Assembly: GCF_023053635.1 (NCBI RefSeq)
Contig: NC_086182.1
Location: 37,304,001 to 37,368,000 of the forward strand
DNA length: 64,000 bases
Reading direction: 5' to 3'
Origin: Elgaria multicarinata webbii
Taxonomy: Eukaryota > Chordata > Lepidosauria > Squamata > Anguidae
Made by a program: the position numbers and the translations under genes. The notes under the pieces were generated by a model, which searched no databases, was not told where the DNA came from, and saw nothing but the letters and a program-made list of their open reading frames with translations. Shown here in pieces: positions 59,511 through 64,000 of this stretch (its first letter is position 1; each line of letters starts with the position of its first letter).

Positions 59511-62500
59511 GTGAGCCCCGTCCCACCCCTTGCTGGCTGTTGGTGCAGGGGGCGCTTCAGGCAGGAGCTGCTGGTGCCCGGGCCCAAAGGAACGATTGGA
59601 AAGGCCGGACCTCCGTCCCTGGGCCCTGGAAGGGGCCCTCAGCACCACCCTGGCTGGAAAGCGCCTGAAGCAGCAGCAGGCGGGGCGCCGTGAGTTGCAG
59701 GAGGGGGGTGGGAGATCCAGAAGGCAGCGTCTCCCTGCCTCCCTCCCTCCAGCTGCAGCGGGGGACATGCGGCTGCCCTGGGAGGGTTCCTGCCCCCTTT
59801 CCCCCAGGCTGCCCCCTCCTCTGGTTTAGTCGGATGGAAATTTCCGCTCCAGCTTCTTCTACACCCGGAGGCACCGACCTGCTAAAGGTTGCGTTTTGCC
59901 CTGCTGGTGGAGTCCTGGCCTAATTCTTCTGTGGCCCAGCTAGGCAAAAAAGAGGGGGTGTCAGAGGGTGCCAAGGGGCCCGTTCCTTTCCACCCACTCA
60001 TGTGGCAAGCGGGTCCATCCCTCTCATTTGTCAGAAGCAGGGATGGGCAGGACTGGAGTGGGGTGCGCACCTTTCCATTTGTGGCTCATGCCAGGGAGCC
60101 TCTGGGCCTCAGGAGAGTTGCTGGGCAAAACCGGCAAAAACTTCCCCTGGACCCTGGCAATTATTGCCACAGGCCGCTTGCCATGAAGAGGAGGGGCTGT
60201 GGACTGGAGGAGTCCGTGACTACCACTGTCCCAAGAACAAGCCGCCACAGGCATCAGCCCTTCGCCAAGAGCTGCGTGACCAGCCCTTTCCCAATGGCAC
60301 TTCTGCACTTTCCACGGGCGGAAGTTCCACTGTGCTCCCCGCATGCAGAAGCGGCCATGAAATGTCTCCGCTCCTGAAAGTTCCTCTGCTAAAGCTGCAG
60401 TGGGAAACTCCAGCATAGCCAATGGCCTACATGTCCCATCATTCCTCCCCATCAGCCTCTATGCTGGCAAGGGCCGATGGAAGTTGTAGGCCAAAGCATC
60501 TGGGGGCCCACCTGCTGCCCACCCCTGGGTTAATGGACGCGTGTCCAGAAGCGCCTCGCCTCTCCCACAGCCACAGCCCTGAGCCTGACAGACGTCCTCT
60601 CCCCCTGTTTTTTTCCTCCCAGAAAGCTTTCCTGAGGCCGAGATGGACAGATTTTCTTATGGTAAGGAATGTGCATGCGTGTGGGTGGGTGTGGCAGGCG
60701 GGCGGATCCCGTCCTGGGAGGGAGCAGGGAGTTACACACCCACACACCTCTGCCCTCCCACTGTTTGCTTGCAGAATGAGACCCTGGGAAGGAGTGGGGG
60801 CAGGATTTGCCCCATCTGAGCTGGATGAGAAGCAGAGCAACAGTGACTGTGGGAAAGGGGGACTGGGGAACCGGAGCGTGGCTGGCCACGGGCCACAGCT
60901 GCCTCACAGCTGATATCAGAGCTGCTTGAGCTGGAGACAGGATTCCCCCCCCCCCAGCTCCCTCCCTGCCCCCAGCCCAGAACCCAGCATCTTCCCAAGG
61001 CCTCAGTCTGAATGTGTGGGGTGTGTGGGTGAGGTTGAGCAGGCTGGCTCTGTGCCCACAAGGGTGCCCAGTTATACCTGGAAAGGGCCAGAGGCAGAGC
61101 AGGGAAGGGTGTCTGGGGAGTTCGGAGACATTTTTTTGCTGTGGAAAATGGGGAATTCAGGGAAACGTTTATTTTTATTTTTATTTTATTTTTATTTTTA
61201 AGCATTGAGCGGGTGGGTGGGCGGTTGGGACCTAGTGAGCAATTCTCTGTTAGGATGACGGGTGAAATGCATGTTCAGGTTGTGCCTAATGATAACACTT
61301 TTGCGAAGCCCGCTTCCATTGCCCCCCACCCCCCCACCGCCCCACTGCTTCTAAGCCCAGATAACGAGTGTGGGATTAGAAGCACTTTCTTTACAAGCAT
61401 TTTAATTGTTTCAGTTTCCAAGTATTTACACTCCCTGCACCCCACATCCCCAACTTGCAGAATCTGTGTTCTGCTTCGTTCGGGACTCTTGCAGGTGTTG
61501 CTTGAATAACAAACAAAGGCATTGCTGCTTTCTGAACTGCAGAAATTCACCAAAGCGTGCAATGTTCCGTCTGTCGTCAAAATTATACACAATATATTTC
61601 CTGTTATTAAGTATGTGTGGCTTGATAAGCAAATTGTGTCTAATTTCTATTCTCCTCCCACAAATGGAACTCCTCCCCCACCGACACCCCGATCTCCCCC
61701 CCCCCGCGCACACACACTTCAACATGTGTGGAATTGTGGCATCTGTACGTCCAGTTGGACCACCTCATGGCACTTCCAGGTGGGTGGGGGCTCCCAGGCA
61801 CCTTCCCCAACCCCCCCAATTGCTGCACAGGCTTGTACTGACATTTCTCCCCCTCCTCCCCCGTGTCCTGAGATTACGAGACCATTCGCAATGGCGGGCT
61901 GATCTTTGCTGTGGTGGCCTTCCTGGTGGGACTTGCCATCATCCTGAGTAAGTGCCTGGGATTTGGAGGTGGGGGTGCAGGTGTGGGGAGACACACCAGG
62001 GCCCCAGCCACTAATGCTGGGCCAGGATGTTGCCTAGAAGGGAGGGAGGCTCACGGGGGATGGAGGGAGGGAGGGAGGGAGGGAGGGAGGGAGGACCCCT
62101 GTCCTCGTCCAGCTACAGGCCAGATGAACCAGAACTCTGGCTAAGCTGCAGCCCAGGAGGCCGGCTGGCCGTGCCTCCCCACCCCCATCCGCCCATAGCC
62201 CTTAGTGTCGTCATCCCCCCAGTGGCAGGTGAGCTGCCTCCCCTACCCCCCCCACATGAAAGCTCAGAGAGAAGGGGTGTGTGGGGCACCCTGCCCTCTC
62301 CCTGGAGGGCCTGGGGCCTGCTCTGCCCTTTTTCAGGGTGTACAAGGTGAATCAAGCAGCTCCTCTCCCCTGGGCCAGTGCCTTTCGGAGCTTTCTCCCC
62401 CATCTGCCCCACTCCCAGGAGCCTGGCCTGTGGGGAAATCCCAGGCCACCCGGGGACCCAGGTGAACTTCCCAGGCCAAAGGTGCTGCCGTGAACCGACC

Positions 62501-63393
62501 TGTCAGCTCCACTCCGCTCCGCGTGGAAGGCCCTCCTCTAGGTGCTCCACCCCCTGCATGCACTTCCTCCCCTGGCCCTGCTCTGGAGTCTTCTGCAGCC
62601 TACCAGGCAGAAGTTCAGCAGGGGAAGCTGAGCCACTCCTCCTCACCAAGCCGGCCCAAGTGCTGCATGCCCGATTCCTTCTCAGAAGGCAGATATCCAG
62701 AGAGCAGGGTGGGGGCTTCCCTGGGGCAGCCCTTTCTCCCCCGCCCTGCTCTCTGGACATCTCTGGATGTCCTCTCTGGATCCTTCCGCCCGCCTGAGCA
62801 GTGATGTCTTGTTTTAGCCCCCAGGCCCAGAGGCATTCCAGTGCAGACATGGGGGGGGGTGTCGCCCTTCCATCTACAGAGAGCCCCCCCTTCCCTGCTG
62901 TTAATGAGTGAACTTTTCCCTCCTCCTGCCGCTCTGCCCCCGCAGTCTTCTCCGCTTGGCTGGATTTTTATCTCTGTGGAAAGTTCCACCTCCTCAGCCA
63001 GCAGCAACACAGTGTGTGTGTGTGTGTGTGTGTGTGTCCCCACCTCCAGAGGACTCTAGTTTCTGCGGGTGATGTGGGGGTGGGGTGAGGTTTGTCAATG
63101 GCAGAAGCAGGGCTCTGGCAAGGGGATGCCCCCCCTCCCGGCCTGTCTCCACCCCAGCGAGGGCACCCCGTTACCTGGGCCTCATCTGGTCTCCCTGATT
63201 CTAGGTCGCCGTTTTCGCTGTGGAGGGAAGAGGAAGCAAAGGTGGGTGTCCTTTTGTCAGGAACTCTTCCTCCCCTCCCCCTCCCTTTCCTGGGTATGGC
63301 CTGGCGGGCGCTGGGCATGTGAGACAGATGCTCACTGATGGCTGCGCACTCTCCCGGCTTTCTTTCAGGCCTGCTGACGAGGATGAGCTCTGA
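59501..63393 (+). CDS. FXYD2: FXYD2, Na,K-ATPase gamma subunit (complete, 61 aa)
   Basis: Regulatory subunit of the Na,K-ATPase, known for lowering its affinity for Na+ and K+ in kidney. Five coding exons give 61 aa (human 64-66). No signal peptide, as in human FXYD2: [17 protein letters not shown], then [32 protein letters not shown] and [12 protein letters not shown]. Human reads [18 protein letters not shown] and SRRFRCGG, so identity is clear. The signature FSYD is present, but the proline before it (PFxYD in the family) is arginine. Exons 2-4 have the same sizes and phases as FXYD6. Start ATG at 59501 in GAGCATGG context at the end of a CpG island. Human FXYD2 has alternative first exons; others may exist here. 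Confidence 0.94.
59511..60622. other. FXYD2 intron 1
   Basis: No recognised repeat. Phase-1 alternative first exons like the human gamma-a/gamma-b pair would be expected here or further upstream, but none is obvious. Confidence 0.4.
60623..60661 (+). CDS. FXYD2: FXYD2 exon 2 (39 nt)
   Basis: Phase 1 to 1, [13 protein letters not shown]; acceptor TTTTTCCTCCCAG, donor GTAAGG. Confidence 0.92.
61873..61947 (+). CDS. FXYD2: FXYD2 exon 3 (75 nt, membrane helix)
   Basis: Phase 1 to 1, [18 protein letters not shown] onward; acceptor GTGTCCTGAG, donor GTAAGT. Confidence 0.96.
62064..62094. repeat. (GGGA)n microsatellite
   Basis: About seven GGGA units in FXYD2 intron 3. Confidence 0.93.
63012..63037. 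repeat. (GT)n microsatellite
   Basis: About thirteen GT units in FXYD2 intron 3. Confidence 0.95.
63205..63241 (+). CDS. FXYD2: FXYD2 exon 4 (37 nt)
   Basis: Phase 1 to 2, [12 protein letters not shown]; acceptor CCTGATTCTAG, donor GTGGGT. Confidence 0.95.
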
Positions 63394-63402
63394 GCGCCAC
63401 AG
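63369..63402 (+). CDS. FXYD2: FXYD2 exon 5 (C terminus, stop)
   Basis: PADEDEL and TGA at 63391-63393, then a GTACGT donor; as in FXYD6, the rest of the 3' UTR is on a further exon. Confidence 0.9.
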
Positions 63403-63913
63403 GTACGTTGGGCGGGCGAGCGGACCGGGGGCTTGGCCGCGCAAGGAGTCGTCTGGCCAGACCACAGTGGAACCCAGCCAAGAAGTGTGGAGAAGCTGCC
63501 AAGGAGGGGCTCCACCAGGAGCCCACCCCTCCCCCACCCTGCTTCGACTGCCTCCCGTGGCAGAGGCTGCTGTCCCGGGACCCCGGGGCAAGCTGCACCC
63601 CATCTCCTGGCCACTCTGGATCATCCTAGGCGGGGGGAGAGGCCCTCCCTCCCTCCCTCCCTCCACACACCGCAGGCAGCTCTGGAAGGACAGGGCCGCC
63701 TTCTCCTCGGCAGCACCAGAGCCTTGTCTCAGCTTGCATGGATAGCATGCCTCCTGCACTGCGTGACGGGCTTGTGCAGGCAACCGAAGCAGCTCCCACC
63801 TGCCAGGCCATGGACTGGGAAGCTGGGTTGGGCCAGCAAGGGCGGCCAGAGGCCCTTCGGTCTGAGTGGGCCGCTCACCCTTCTCCCTGCCCTTGTCCCC
63901 TCCCCCTTTCCAG

Positions 63914-64000
63914 CCCTGCTCTGCCCTGCCCTGGAGGGGTCTGCTGGGCCAGAGGGAGCGCAGCCTGGATGACGGCCCAGCCCTCCACACTCCAAGGATG
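63914..64000 (+). other. FXYD2: Candidate FXYD2 terminal 3' UTR exon (runs off window)
   Basis: Strong acceptor (TCCCCCTTTCCAG) at 63913 followed by non-coding sequence to the window edge. Confidence 0.35.

Noticed and set aside
58494-59768. 424-codon minus-strand frame opposite the FXYD2 promoter
   Set aside because: CpG-island artefact; composition-driven, no domain.

Overview
This is vertebrate nuclear DNA: genes split into short exons with GT-AG introns, CpG islands at promoters, and many CR1, L2 and L1 LINE fragments, SINEs and hAT-type MITEs. The repeat mix (CR1 with octamer tails, young L2, a 5S-rRNA-derived SINE, tRNA-derived SINEs) points to a sauropsid, most likely a squamate reptile. 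The high GC content and compact genes would suit a microchromosome. The organism call is inference.

Four protein-coding genes can be read exon by exon. They have the order and orientations I recall for human 11q23 (FXYD2-FXYD6-TMPRSS13-IL10RA), seen here in reverse. (1) IL10RA, minus strand, 3412-8392, seven coding exons, complete, 545 aa. It is an interleukin-10 receptor alpha chain with two YxxQ STAT3-docking tyrosines. (2) TMPRSS13, plus strand, about 15504-29407. It is a type II transmembrane serine protease with a membrane segment, an LDLR-A-like module, an SRCR-like module and a full trypsin-like domain. The extreme N terminus is not found with confidence. (3) FXYD6, plus strand, coding 44520-48707, complete, 95 aa, with a large CpG-island promoter candidate near 31-33.5 kb and a 3' UTR to about 51.65 kb. 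(4) FXYD2, plus strand, coding 59501-63393, complete, 61 aa, with a CpG-island promoter at 58.7-59.5 kb. FXYD6 and FXYD2 are tandem paralogues that regulate Na,K-ATPase. Their exons 2, 3 and 4 have identical lengths (39, 75 and 37 nt) and phases.

Layout: 1-1.9 kb downstream flank of IL10RA; 1.9-8.6 kb IL10RA; 8.6-15.5 kb intergenic, with an L1 insertion, an old LINE and a perfect 33-bp foldback; 15.5-29.4 kb TMPRSS13, whose introns hold an L2 interrupted by a CR1; 29.4-31 kb short intergenic stretch; 31-51.65 kb FXYD6, whose introns hold a near-intact L2, a 5S-derived SINE and a hAT MITE, with a second MITE in the 3' UTR; 51.65-58.7 kb intergenic, dominated by a CR1 interrupted by an L2; 58.7-64 kb FXYD2, which runs off the window.

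I found no undescribed multi-gene system. The most notable signals are reciprocal nesting of L2 and CR1, a young L1 with a 31-bp target duplication, two hAT MITEs with clear target-site duplications, 5S- and tRNA-derived SINEs sharing a tail, a (CT)n microsatellite acting as the polypyrimidine tract of FXYD6 exon 5, loss of the proline in the FXYD2 signature, and possible alternative first exons for FXYD6 and TMPRSS13.
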